Source: Luteibaculum sp964627445
GTDB taxonomy: Bacteria > Bacteroidota > Bacteroidia > Flavobacteriales_D > Luteibaculaceae
Direction of reading: 5' to 3'
Assembly (NCBI GenBank): GCA_964627445.1
Contig: CAZVJF010000003.1
Location: forward strand, 306,957-370,956
DNA length: 64,000 nucleotides
Shown here: one piece after another, positions 17,926 to 27,047 of the stretch
Layout: every line of letters begins with the position of its first letter
Position numbering within the stretch: position 1 is the first letter of the stretch
Notes under the pieces: generated by a model
Told to the model about the DNA's origin: nothing
What the model saw: the letters and a program-made list of their open reading frames with translations, nothing else
The model's database searches: none
Position numbers and translations under genes: made by a program

Positions 17926-19590
17926 ATGGAGCATTATCCCCCCATTTTAGAAACTCCAGAGGAAGTCCCTGCGAATAAATATGCCAACAAAACCCCGCCC
18001 CATTACGGCTACAAAGTTTCAGGTGTTGAACCGTACACCGGAAGCTGGGATGCAGAAACCGCAAAACACCTTCTTAGACGCTGCTTATTTGGATTTAGGC
18101 AAAGTGATGTAGACTACGCTACAGGGCAAATCCTACAAGACACGGTAGATGCGCTGCTCACCAATCATACGCCATCTGCACTTCCTGTAAACGACTACAG
18201 TGCGCGTGTATCCGATCCAGATTGTCCTGCAGGAGAAGAATGGGTTACGAAGGCCTTTTCAGAAAATCCTCAGATCAATACCGAGCGCAGAAAAACAATA
18301 CAATCCTGGTGGATCGGAGAAATGCTAGATCAACCTTTTTCCATCCAGGAAAAAATGGTGCTGTTTTGGCATAGTTTTCTAGTTACCGAGCTACGTGCCA
18401 TTCCCTACGCGCACTTTGCGTATGATGTAATTGCCATGCTTAAAAACAACAGCCTCGGCAATTTCAAAACCATCATTCGCGAGCTCACGCTTACACCGGG
18501 CATGCTGCTCTACCTCAACGGCTACCTCAACCAAAAAGGGCGCCCCGATGAAAATTATGCCCGCGAGCTTTTTGAGCTTTTTACCTTGGGCAAAGGAGAA
18601 GACTCCCAATATACCGAAGACGATGTGCGCGAAGCAGCCCGTGTACTCACTGGCTGGACCATAGACACCGACACCTACGAAACCACTTTTATACCCAACC
18701 GACACGATACCGAGGACAAAACCTTCTCAGCCTTCTTTAACAACACCACCATAAAAGGGAGTAGCGATGGCGCCACAGAGTTGGATGATTTACTCGACAT
18801 GATTTTCGAGAACGATGTGGTGGTTTCAAAGTACATCATAGAAAAGCTATACCGCTTCTTTGTCTACTATGTAATCGATGAAGAAATAGAAGAAAAGGTC
18901 ATTGAACCACTGGCAGAAACCTTTAGAGACAACAACTGGGAAATTTTACCGGTGTTGCAGGAGCTCTTCACCAGTGCTCACTTTTATGATCCATACACCA
19001 AAGGAGCCATTATAAAGAACCCCATGGACTTTTTGGTGGGATTGTATAAAAACACCGATATCACCTTTGGCGGTTTGTCGGCAGAAGAACGTTCTAAAAG
19101 TCTTCACCTTACCAATCTCCTGGCTTTTGTGTTGCAAATGGAAATCGGAAACCCACCAACCGTTTCGGGTTGGTTGGCGTACTACCAAGCACCGCAGTAC
19201 CACGAGCACTGGATTAACTCGGTGAGTTTGCCCAAACGCAACCAAATTGCCAATATTATTGCCATTGCGCCCAACGGTTTTAGCCAACAAGGAGTTTCCG
19301 TCTACACCAACATCTTAGACCTCACAGAAACCATTCCCAACAACAGCGATCCCAACGCTGTCATCAGCTATTGGGTAGATATGGTCTTTACCCATGACAT
19401 TGGAGAAGACGAACGGGCTACCCTAAAAGGCCTGTTGCTCTATGGTCAGGCAGAAGATTACTACTGGACCATAGCCTGGGAAAATTACCTCAACGATAAA
19501 AGCAACGAAGAGTATCGCAACACGGCATACTACATCCTACTTAGCTTTTACACCCGATTGTTTAACCTACCTGAATACCAATTATCGTAA
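17926..19590 (+). CDS. DUF1800 family protein
   Basis: The product is 554 aa from ATG 17926, preferred to a TTG three codons earlier. It has the DUF1800 hallmarks: HLLRRCLFGF near the N-terminus, EKMVLFWHSFLVTE, YLNGYLNQKGRPDENYARELFELFTLG and EAARVLTGWT. The biochemical function is unknown. The family is almost always encoded next to a DUF1501 protein, as here, where the stop overlaps the DUF1501 start by one base. No clear signal peptide is visible, although many homologues are exported. Confidence 0.88.
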   Translation: MEHYPPILETPEEVPANKYANKTPPHYGYKVSGVEPYTGSWDAETAKHLLRRCLFGFRQSDVDYATGQILQDTVDALLTNHTPSALPVNDYSARVSDPDCPAGEEWVTKAFSENPQINTERRKTIQSWWIGEMLDQPFSIQEKMVLFWHSFLVTELRAIPYAHFAYDVIAMLKNNSLGNFKTIIRELTLTPGMLLYLNGYLNQKGRPDENYARELFELFTLGKGEDSQYTEDDVREAARVLTGWTIDTDTYETTFIPNRHDTEDKTFSAFFNNTTIKGSSDGATELDDLLDMIFENDVVVSKYIIEKLYRFFVYYVIDEEIEEKVIEPLAETFRDNNWEILPVLQELFTSAHFYDPYTKGAIIKNPMDFLVGLYKNTDITFGGLSAEERSKSLHLTNLLAFVLQMEIGNPPTVSGWLAYYQAPQYHEHWINSVSLPKRNQIANIIAIAPNGFSQQGVSVYTNILDLTETIPNNSDPNAVISYWVDMVFTHDIGEDERATLKGLLLYGQAEDYYWTIAWENYLNDKSNEEYRNTAYYILLSFYTRLFNLPEYQLS

Positions 19591-21134
19591 TGAAAAGAAG
19601 AGATTTTTTAAAAACAGCTGGGGCAACAGGTGTAGGCTCTTTTATGTTGCAGGGTGTTCCTGTGCAAGGCATGGAAAGCTCTAAACTGCTTCGCTTACTC
19701 TCTAGCGAAGATTGCGAAGACAACGTATTGGTTTTGATACAACTTACGGGAGGAAACGATGGCCTACACACCCTGGTTCCACTCGATATGTACGACCGCT
19801 TGCAAGCGGCCAGACCCGGTTTTGCATTGCCAGAGAACGACCTCCTTCCATTGATGGGACAAGACACCCTGGCGCTACACAAGAAAATGAGCCATTTGCA
19901 AAACCTATACAGCGAAGGCAAGGTAACCTTCATTCAAAATGTAGGCTACCCCAACCAAAACTTCTCTCATTTTAGAAGTACCGACATATGGCTTACTGCC
20001 AGCGATGAAGATGTAATATTAGAAACAGGATGGTTGGGCCGATCCATGGATCATTTCCACCCCGATTTTCCAAACAACTACCCTACCGAAGAATTTCCAG
20101 ATCCTATAGGGGTGCAAACCGGTGTTTTTGTTTCGCCTGGATTTTTGGGGCAATCGGCTAGTTATGGGTATGCTATAGATGATCCAGACTTTTTCTATCA
20201 ACTCATTGCAGATACAGACGATACCCCCACCGATACCCCGTACGGCCACGAGCTGTCTTTCATTCGACAAACAGCGCGGCAGTCCAACCAATACAGTGAG
20301 GTAATCCGAAATGCGGCCACCAGCCAAGAAAATTTATCCAGACTATACCCACCCGAGAAAGAAAATGAGCTGGCCGACCAAATGAAAATTATTGCGCGCA
20401 TGATTGGTGGCGGCTTAAAAACGCGCATCTACATGGCTACCATTGGTGGATTTGACACCCATGCCAAACAAATTGAAGACGGAGACCCCAACGAAGGCTT
20501 GCATGCCGAGTTACTGCACAAGGTTTCGGAAGCGATGAATGCCTTTCAAGACGATATCCAGCGCATGGGAATTTCGGACAAGGTATTGACAATGACTTTT
20601 TCTGAATTTGGTAGACGCGTTGCTTCTAACGGTTCGCGCGGTACAGATCACGGTGCTGCAGCACCCATGATTTTAATGTCATCGGGTATCGATGGGCAAG
20701 TTATTGGCAACAACCCCGTACTCCCCGAAAATGCTGCGTGGGACGACAACATAGAAATGGAAATCGATTTCCGATCGGTCTATGCCACAGTACTACGCGA
20801 TTGGTTTTGCATCCCCGAGGACAAAATTCGAGAGATCTTATTTGGAGATTTCGACCTAATACCGCTAACCACGGGCGTGCGAAGCTATAGTCCAAAGCTT
20901 AGCCAGGTAACCATGTTTCCCAATCCAGCTAAAGATGAGGTGTTTTTTGAGACCGATATTAAAGCCCTAAAGGTAGAGGTGTTTGACGTACGCGGTTTGC
21001 GGGTCAGTAAAACGACCCTCAACGGAGAAAACCCTCTAAAAAAGCTAGATATTCAGCAGCTTAAAACAGGAAGTTACACTGTGCGGCTCAGTTACGCCAA
21101 AGGCAGTAGAGCGCTTCCGCTTGTAAAACTGTAG
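19590..21134 (+). CDS. DUF1501 family protein with Tat-type signal and T9SS type A sorting domain
   Basis: The product is 514 aa. The N-terminus MKRRDFLKTAGATGVGSFMLQG has a twin-arginine RRDFLK motif followed by a weakly hydrophobic stretch, which is a Tat signal. The DUF1501 body (~45-425) includes LIQLTGGNDGLHTLVP, IGGFDTHAKQ, TFSEFGRRVASNGSRGTDHG and APMILMSSG, resembling sulfatase/alkaline-phosphatase-fold relatives. The last ~70 residues (TMFPNPAKDEVFF, VEVFDVRGLRV, TGSYTVRLSY) are a T9SS sorting domain. It is therefore probably folded in the cytoplasm, exported by Tat, then passed to T9SS. It is paired with DUF1800; the substrate is unknown. Confidence 0.88.
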   Translation: MKRRDFLKTAGATGVGSFMLQGVPVQGMESSKLLRLLSSEDCEDNVLVLIQLTGGNDGLHTLVPLDMYDRLQAARPGFALPENDLLPLMGQDTLALHKKMSHLQNLYSEGKVTFIQNVGYPNQNFSHFRSTDIWLTASDEDVILETGWLGRSMDHFHPDFPNNYPTEEFPDPIGVQTGVFVSPGFLGQSASYGYAIDDPDFFYQLIADTDDTPTDTPYGHELSFIRQTARQSNQYSEVIRNAATSQENLSRLYPPEKENELADQMKIIARMIGGGLKTRIYMATIGGFDTHAKQIEDGDPNEGLHAELLHKVSEAMNAFQDDIQRMGISDKVLTMTFSEFGRRVASNGSRGTDHGAAAPMILMSSGIDGQVIGNNPVLPENAAWDDNIEMEIDFRSVYATVLRDWFCIPEDKIREILFGDFDLIPLTTGVRSYSPKLSQVTMFPNPAKDEVFFETDIKALKVEVFDVRGLRVSKTTLNGENPLKKLDIQQLKTGSYTVRLSYAKGSRALPLVKL

Positions 21135-21139
21135 TTGTT

Positions 21140-21784
21140 TTATTCGGTAGCGGGCACAGCATTTAATTTTTTACAAAAGAGATCTATTTTTTCCAGCCAC
21201 TCCGCCACCATGTTGCTATAGTCGCGCTTAAAGAATAAGAAGCGCCCCAGTACAAAATTGGGAAAGGGTTTGGGTACTGCAGCACCATCGGCAAGCAAGA
21301 TGGAGAAGCCATCCAGGTTTTGATTAAAGGTGGTAGACTTGATTACATACGGATCGATAATGAATACCGGACGGGTACGATCTACCTCCAAAAGCTCACC
21401 GTTGGGTTTGCGCACCGTAGCGTAATCTCCAGACTGCACAGCCCGTAGGTTGTCGGTAAGGAAAAAACCTAAAGTTCCGGGGAATTCCTCTAACGCTCGC
21501 AGTACCTCAGACCGAAATTCAGCCCGCTCCTGTAAAAAATCCTCAATCCGCTTTTGATTGCCTATGCGTTGTAGCGCATCCAATTGCTGATCGCGCTCTT
21601 GGAAGCGTACTAAAAATGTGGCCTCAGAATAAAAATCCTCACACATACGCTTTGCCACCGTTTCCGATGAATTGCCGGCTTGCGCTAAGACTGCACTATG
21701 GCAAAAGCCAAAGAACACGATGGATATTGTTGTTAACAGCAAGGGATGCCTGCGGCAGATCTTTTTAAAACACAGCACTTTCAT
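21140..21784 (-). CDS. exported protein of unknown function
   Basis: The product is 214 aa from ATG 21784. Two upstream ATGs would add up to 10 residues but spoil the signal peptide. The N-terminus is basic (KKICRRHP) followed by a hydrophobic run LLLTTISIVFFGFCHSAVLAQ, consistent with secretion. The mature part is acidic and mostly helical at first (QERDQQLDALQRIGNQKRIEDFLQER), then beta-rich with VRKPNGELLEVDRTRPVFIIDPYVI. I do not recognise a family. It converges on the DUF1501 gene with 5 bp between stops and is divergent from the VOC gene. Confidence 0.65.
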   Translation of the reverse strand: MKVLCFKKICRRHPLLLTTISIVFFGFCHSAVLAQAGNSSETVAKRMCEDFYSEATFLVRFQERDQQLDALQRIGNQKRIEDFLQERAEFRSEVLRALEEFPGTLGFFLTDNLRAVQSGDYATVRKPNGELLEVDRTRPVFIIDPYVIKSTTFNQNLDGFSILLADGAAVPKPFPNFVLGRFLFFKRDYSNMVAEWLEKIDLFCKKLNAVPATE

Positions 21785-21889
21785 GGGGTTCATTAAATGG
21801 TAAAAAGCTTTCACTTAGTCGATAAATGTAAGGAGAAGCATCGAAATCCACTTAATTTGAAGTATACTAGGAGTTCAAATCTTCATCTT

Positions 21890-22630
21890 ATGCTGGGAAG
21901 CAAGTGTCAACTTACGGTAGGAACCTTATCGATTTCGGAGTCGCTGCGGTTTTATTCCAAGCTAAATTTTCGCATCGTAGCCAAGGGCGAAAGTCCTTAC
22001 AATTGGTGCAAGATAACCGATGACAGCCTGCTGATATTACTCTACGAAAACGGCAACAATTACCTGGGTCTATCCTACTTTAATCCCAGCATAGAAGCCC
22101 CGGCCAAATTGGTTACCGAGCTCAATATACCGCTGGTACAAAACACGCCTAAAGAGAAAATTTTCATTTCTAAAGAGGATTTAATTGTTACCCTGTCGCA
22201 ATCTTCTGGTACAGAGGAAATGATCAATGTGGTTTTAGCTGCGGAAGAGTATTTGAGTGGTGGAAAGAAGCAGTTTCCAAAGAAAAATGACGTGTTGGGT
22301 ACTTTTGGTGAATTGGGAATACAGGTAACCAACATTACGCAAAGTCGCGAGTATTGGGAAGATCTGGGTTTTCGAAAAATATACGTAAGCGACCAACCCT
22401 ACCGCAGAGTTTTACTCACCGATCGTAAGTTTAACCTGGGAATGCATGAGAATGTACAGATGATGCGTCAAAGCATAATCTACTACACGCAGGATATTGA
22501 GGAGGTAAAACGAAATCTATCCCAGCAAAATATTGCTTTTGAAGAAGAGCACTTTCCTTTTTGGAACGATAGCACCCCAATACACGTTAGTACTCCCGAG
22601 CAGCAACACATCTACATTGCCCAGATTTAA
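21890..22630 (+). CDS. VOC (glyoxalase/bleomycin-resistance fold) superfamily protein
   Basis: The product is 246 aa from ATG 21890. It contains two betaalphabetabetabeta halves: residues ~5-105 (QLTVGTLSISESLRFYSKLNFRIV) and ~145-245 (IQVTNITQSREYWEDLGFRKIYVSDQPYRRVLLTDR). That is the paired-module architecture of VOC proteins. The metal ligands are not obvious, so enzymatic activity is uncertain. An upstream in-frame start at 21797 would add a poorly conserved 31-residue extension. uvrB starts 17 bp after its stop and may be co-transcribed. Confidence 0.72.
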   Translation: MLGSKCQLTVGTLSISESLRFYSKLNFRIVAKGESPYNWCKITDDSLLILLYENGNNYLGLSYFNPSIEAPAKLVTELNIPLVQNTPKEKIFISKEDLIVTLSQSSGTEEMINVVLAAEEYLSGGKKQFPKKNDVLGTFGELGIQVTNITQSREYWEDLGFRKIYVSDQPYRRVLLTDRKFNLGMHENVQMMRQSIIYYTQDIEEVKRNLSQQNIAFEEEHFPFWNDSTPIHVSTPEQQHIYIAQI

Positions 22631-22647
22631 ACTGGCACTATCCCTTT

Positions 22648-24675
22648 ATGTCGCAACAATTTAAGCTGGTATCAGACTACACGCCTACCGGAGACCAACC
22701 CGAAGCTATAAAACAGTTGGTCGGTGGAATTAATGATGGTGAATTTGCCCAAACCTTATTGGGGGCTACGGGAACGGGTAAAACCTTTACCATAGCCAAT
22801 GTTATTGCCGAGGTAAATAAGCCTGTATTGGTGCTGTCGCATAACAAAACACTGGCGGCACAGCTCTACAGCGAGTTCAAGCAGTTTTTCCCGGAAAATT
22901 TGGTAGAATACTTTGTTTCCTACTACGATTACTACCAACCCGAGGCCTATTTACCCGTTACCGGCACCTATATAGAAAAAGACCTCAGCATTAATGAGGA
23001 AATAGAAAAAATGCGGCTCAGTACCACCTCGGCACTGCTCTCGGGCCGCAAAGATGTTATTGTAGTTTCATCGGTGTCGTGCATCTACGGTATTGGTAAC
23101 CCCGAGGAGTTTCATAAAGGAGTTACCCACATTAAAGTGGGCCAGACCATAAGCCGCAACAAGTTTCTGTACCAACTGGTAGAATCGTTGTACTCGCGCT
23201 CGCCTATGGAGCTGGAGCGCGGACAGTTTCGCGTAAAAGGCGATACCGTAGATATTTTTCTCGCTTACGCAGACCACGCCCTTCGGGTCATGTTTTGGGG
23301 GGATGAGATTGAAGCCATCCAAAGCATAGACCCCGAAACCGCTGAAAAGATTACGGAGTACGATGAGATTAACATCTATCCAGCCAACATTTTTGTAACC
23401 AGCAAAGAAACGCGCGAAAGTGCCCAGAAAGAAATTCAGCAAGACCTTACCGACCAGGTAGTTTTCTTTAAAGAGCAGGGCAAAGGCGAGGAAGCCAAAC
23501 GGCTGGACGAACGCGTCAATTACGACCTAGAAATGATGCGCGAACTGGGCTACTGCTCGGGCATTGAAAATTACTCGCGCTATTTTGATAGACGCAAGCC
23601 GGGCGATAGGCCCTTCTGCATTATCGATTACTTTCCAGACGATTACCTCACTGTAATTGACGAAAGCCACGTAACCGTGCCGCAAATTCGCGCCATGTTT
23701 GGTGGCGACCGCAGCCGCAAGGTGAATCTCGTAGATTACGGGTTCCGACTACCAGCAGCTTTGGATAACCGTCCCCTAAAATTTGAGGAGTTTGAAGGAC
23801 TCATTAACCAGATTATATACGTAAGTGCCACACCCGCAGACTACGAGCTAGAGCAATCGCAAGGAGTAATTGTGGATCAGGTGATCCGCCCCACGGGTGT
23901 GTTGGATCCCATTATTGAAATCCGCCCAACAGAAAACCAAATAGACGACCTAATTGAGGAAATACAAATACGCGCCAAAAAAGACGAACGCGTGTTGGTA
24001 ACCACACTCACTAAGCGCATGGCTGAAGAGCTGAATAGCTACTTAGGCAAACTGGGCTTGCGGGCTGCTTACATCCACTCGGACATTGACACCTTGCAAC
24101 GTATAGAAATTCTAAAGCAACTCCGCTTGGGCATGTTTGATGCCCTCATAGGCGTAAACCTATTGCGCGAAGGTTTGGACTTACCCGAAGTAAGTTTGGT
24201 GGCCATTTTAGACGCAGACAAAGAGGGCTTTTTGCGCTCGGAGCGCTCACTAACACAAACGGCAGGTAGAGCTGCCCGAAATGTAAACGGCATTGTAATT
24301 ATGTATGCCGACAACATTACCGATTCTATGCAGCGCACCATAGACGAAACCAACCGTAGGCGTGAAAAACAAGTGGCTTACAACACCCAACACGGCTTAG
24401 AACCCATGCCGCTGAACAAGCGCAAAGAAGCACTGAGTGAGCAACCCAACGAAAATGCTAAGAATAAGCCCAAGCCTTACATAGAAAGTGAAGAACTCAC
24501 CTTAGCAGCCGATCCCGTATTGCAATATGCAGCTCCCGATAAAATTGAAAAGAGCATAAAGGAAACCAAGCGCAGAATGGAAAAAGCAGCCAAAGACATG
24601 GACTTTATGGAGGCTGCGCGACTGCGCGATGAGATGTTTGCCCTGCAAAAATTATTAGAATCCAAGCAGGGGTAA
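22648..24675 (+). CDS. uvrB: UvrABC system protein B
   Basis: The product is 675 aa, full length. Walker A is GATGTGKT (39-46). The beta-hairpin YYDYYQPEAYLP follows near residue 95, motif II is DESHV, and the helicase C domain includes GVNLLREGLDLPEVSLVAILDADKEGFLRS. The C-terminal UVR motif (KAAKDMDFMEAARLRDEMFAL) binds UvrC. It is the damage-verification helicase of nucleotide excision repair, loaded by UvrA and recruiting UvrC. No other uvr gene is in the window. Confidence 0.97.
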   Translation: MSQQFKLVSDYTPTGDQPEAIKQLVGGINDGEFAQTLLGATGTGKTFTIANVIAEVNKPVLVLSHNKTLAAQLYSEFKQFFPENLVEYFVSYYDYYQPEAYLPVTGTYIEKDLSINEEIEKMRLSTTSALLSGRKDVIVVSSVSCIYGIGNPEEFHKGVTHIKVGQTISRNKFLYQLVESLYSRSPMELERGQFRVKGDTVDIFLAYADHALRVMFWGDEIEAIQSIDPETAEKITEYDEINIYPANIFVTSKETRESAQKEIQQDLTDQVVFFKEQGKGEEAKRLDERVNYDLEMMRELGYCSGIENYSRYFDRRKPGDRPFCIIDYFPDDYLTVIDESHVTVPQIRAMFGGDRSRKVNLVDYGFRLPAALDNRPLKFEEFEGLINQIIYVSATPADYELEQSQGVIVDQVIRPTGVLDPIIEIRPTENQIDDLIEEIQIRAKKDERVLVTTLTKRMAEELNSYLGKLGLRAAYIHSDIDTLQRIEILKQLRLGMFDALIGVNLLREGLDLPEVSLVAILDADKEGFLRSERSLTQTAGRAARNVNGIVIMYADNITDSMQRTIDETNRRREKQVAYNTQHGLEPMPLNKRKEALSEQPNENAKNKPKPYIESEELTLAADPVLQYAAPDKIEKSIKETKRRMEKAAKDMDFMEAARLRDEMFALQKLLESKQG

Positions 24676-24734
24676 GACCACATTTGCCCAGATAACGTTA
24701 ATTTTAACAGCACATACCCCAAGCCTCGCTGATT

Positions 24735-26951
24735 ATGAGATTTTTTGCTGCACTATTTTTTACCCTTTTTATTCCCTTAGCTATATGGAGCCAGGATGCC
24801 GTTTGGATGGATATTGCGCCCAGTCAGTCTTTTACACTGAATAAGCCCGCTCTAAAATATACTCAACCTACTGCTAAAACAGGACAAGGTCCCGATTACT
24901 TTGGTGAGTTTGTAGCAATGCGTACTTCCCAAAAAGCCATGCAGTGGGAAGCCTTACGTACCGGAGTTCAAGCTTCGAAAATTGAGGTGCTTACCCAAGA
25001 CGCATCCAGCCTAAATTTCTTGTTGGAAAACGTAAGGCTGAGTCCCGAAGCGCAAATTATTACCTACAACCCCAACCATCCCGACTTTAAAATTACCTAC
25101 ACCCACAAGCACGTTTCTAAAGACGGCCTGCTGACCACTTTCCCGATATCAGGTAGGGAGCAACACCTGGTTTTGCTTAGCCCCAATCCAGAGAAGGAAA
25201 CATTTACGATTAAGCAAGCGGTATACGGTACTAAAAGCACGGCAGGATTTGGTGACGCTGGTGCTTGTAACATCAACGCCAACTGCCCCCAGGGCGATGG
25301 TTACCGCAACCCACAAAAAGCCACCAATATAATTTTGGTAAATGGCAACGGACGCTGCACAGGCACGCTCATCAATAACAGCACCAACGATGGTACCCCA
25401 TACGTAATATCTGCTGCCCACTGCATTCCCGGCAACGCAAGTGCGGTTCGCAACTGGTCTTACGGCTTTGGCTTCGAAAGCCCAGGCTGCTCAGACCAAG
25501 AAGTTGAGCCTGAAGTTTTTACGGGTTCAGAAATTAAAACCTTTTTAGGAGGTGTTGGCGTACACGATGCAGCTTTATTACTCATGGATAACAAGCCATC
25601 GCACCCCAATGGCATTTATTATGCCGGTTGGAGTACCGCACCAGAGGTTCCCAGCAATGTACGGGTATTTCATCACCCTTCGGGCGACAGCAAAAAGATT
25701 TCAGTACAAAATAGCGCCATTACCGAAGCCCCCTACCTGGAAGACCCGGATGAGTTTATTACCTGGAAGGTGGTCTGGGATGAGGGAACTACCGAAGGAG
25801 GATCTTCAGGTTCATCATTGCTCAATGAAGCAGGCCTGGTAATTGGGAATTTAACAGGCGGGCGGGCCGCTTGCAACGCACCAGATTCAGCGGACTATTT
25901 TGGTCCCTTAAAAACTGCTTTTGAATACCGACCGTCAGACAGCTCCACCAGTTACGCTCCTTGGTTAGACCCCAGCTTTTCTAAAACGGTTACCCTGGGA
26001 GGTCTCAACCCCGATGACCCCAAGCCCAATATAGACCTCGCCATTGCAGGTATCCGACACATCCCATTTACAAGCTGCGATTCCGTGCTGCAACCCGAAA
26101 TTACCGTTTACAATGCCGGCACCAATGCCATTGCAACGTATACGGTAGTGATTAGTGATGGCAACAGTGGCGATGTATTGGCCGAGGAAAGTTTCGACAA
26201 CCTGGCCAGCAACCAAAGCACGGCACACGATTTGGGTCCGTTTACGATACCGTTTTCCACACAAAGCGTTACGATAGCGGTTACTTTAGCTGAAAGCGAT
26301 GCAAGACCGTTTAACAATACGGCACAACTGGATGTTACCCGCATCACCGGGGCGCAATTAACCATGGACATAACCTTAGATGACTTTGGAAGCGAAAACC
26401 GCTGGGAGATTGTCACCGAAAATGGAACGGTAGTCGCTGCAGGGGGGCCTTACGGAAACAACCAAGAGGGTAGCAACAAACTGCAATCCGTTTGTCTGGA
26501 AAACGAGCAATGCTACGAGCTTAAATTCTACGATAGCTACGGAGATGGCATGTGCTGCGATTTTGGCAATGGATCCTATACCCTGCTGAATCAAAATGGT
26601 GATACCCTAGCCCAAGGTTGGAACACAGAAACGCCCGGCACGCCCCAAGAAGTGGTAGAAACCACGCCCTTCTGTACCTCGGGTGGCAACAGCGCAGATT
26701 CTACCCCAGTGGTCAGCGCCAGTTTATTTCCTAATCCTGTAAATGACGGTGTGTTAAACTACCATATGGGCACGACACAGGCCACTGCCTGGGAATATCG
26801 CATGGTAACTGTGTCAGGAAAAATCCTACAACGCGGAGTCCTCACAACGGCCCAAGGAAGCATTTCCGTAGCGCAATTGCCTAAGGGCATGTACATTATA
26901 GAAATTACGGGCGCTAGCAGTACATACCAGAGCCGTATTGTGATTCAGTAA
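24735..26951 (+). CDS. secreted trypsin-like (lysyl endopeptidase-type) serine protease with T9SS type A sorting domain
   Basis: The product is 738 aa. The signal peptide (1-20, LAIWSQ) is followed by a ~150-residue propeptide-like region and then a chymotrypsin-fold protease with a visible triad: H229 in SAAHC, D278 in VHDAALLLMD and S358 in GGSSGS. Several Cys pairs fit a lysyl endopeptidase-like S1 enzyme. Residues ~430-540 resemble a CARDB-like beta domain, and ~545-640 a domain with LKFYDSYGDGMCC. The final ~70 residues (ASLFPNPVNDGVL, GMYIIEI) form the sorting domain. It probably digests proteins outside the cell. A strong terminator follows. Confidence 0.88.
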   Translation: MRFFAALFFTLFIPLAIWSQDAVWMDIAPSQSFTLNKPALKYTQPTAKTGQGPDYFGEFVAMRTSQKAMQWEALRTGVQASKIEVLTQDASSLNFLLENVRLSPEAQIITYNPNHPDFKITYTHKHVSKDGLLTTFPISGREQHLVLLSPNPEKETFTIKQAVYGTKSTAGFGDAGACNINANCPQGDGYRNPQKATNIILVNGNGRCTGTLINNSTNDGTPYVISAAHCIPGNASAVRNWSYGFGFESPGCSDQEVEPEVFTGSEIKTFLGGVGVHDAALLLMDNKPSHPNGIYYAGWSTAPEVPSNVRVFHHPSGDSKKISVQNSAITEAPYLEDPDEFITWKVVWDEGTTEGGSSGSSLLNEAGLVIGNLTGGRAACNAPDSADYFGPLKTAFEYRPSDSSTSYAPWLDPSFSKTVTLGGLNPDDPKPNIDLAIAGIRHIPFTSCDSVLQPEITVYNAGTNAIATYTVVISDGNSGDVLAEESFDNLASNQSTAHDLGPFTIPFSTQSVTIAVTLAESDARPFNNTAQLDVTRITGAQLTMDITLDDFGSENRWEIVTENGTVVAAGGPYGNNQEGSNKLQSVCLENEQCYELKFYDSYGDGMCCDFGNGSYTLLNQNGDTLAQGWNTETPGTPQEVVETTPFCTSGGNSADSTPVVSASLFPNPVNDGVLNYHMGTTQATAWEYRMVTVSGKILQRGVLTTAQGSISVAQLPKGMYIIEITGASSTYQSRIVIQ

Positions 26952-26994
26952 TTAAGTATTGGTCCCAAGCCTATACCCTTACACTTTATTGCAT

Positions 26995-27035
26995 AAAAAA
27001 AGGTGCTTTCAGCGAGAAAGCACCTTTTTCTTTTT
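26995..27035. terminator. bidirectional intrinsic terminator
   Basis: AAAAAGGTGCTTTC and GAAAGCACCTTTTTC pair around a short loop, with an A-run on the left and a T-run on the right. It separates the convergent protease gene and M3 peptidase gene and can serve both. Confidence 0.9.
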
Positions 27036-27047
27036 GGTAACATACCT

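Noticed and set aside
21838..21895. tRNA-like stretch with GAGTTCAAATC and short complementary ends
   Set aside because: It is only ~56 nt between pairing ends, lacks proper D- and anticodon arms, and overlaps the region upstream of the VOC start.
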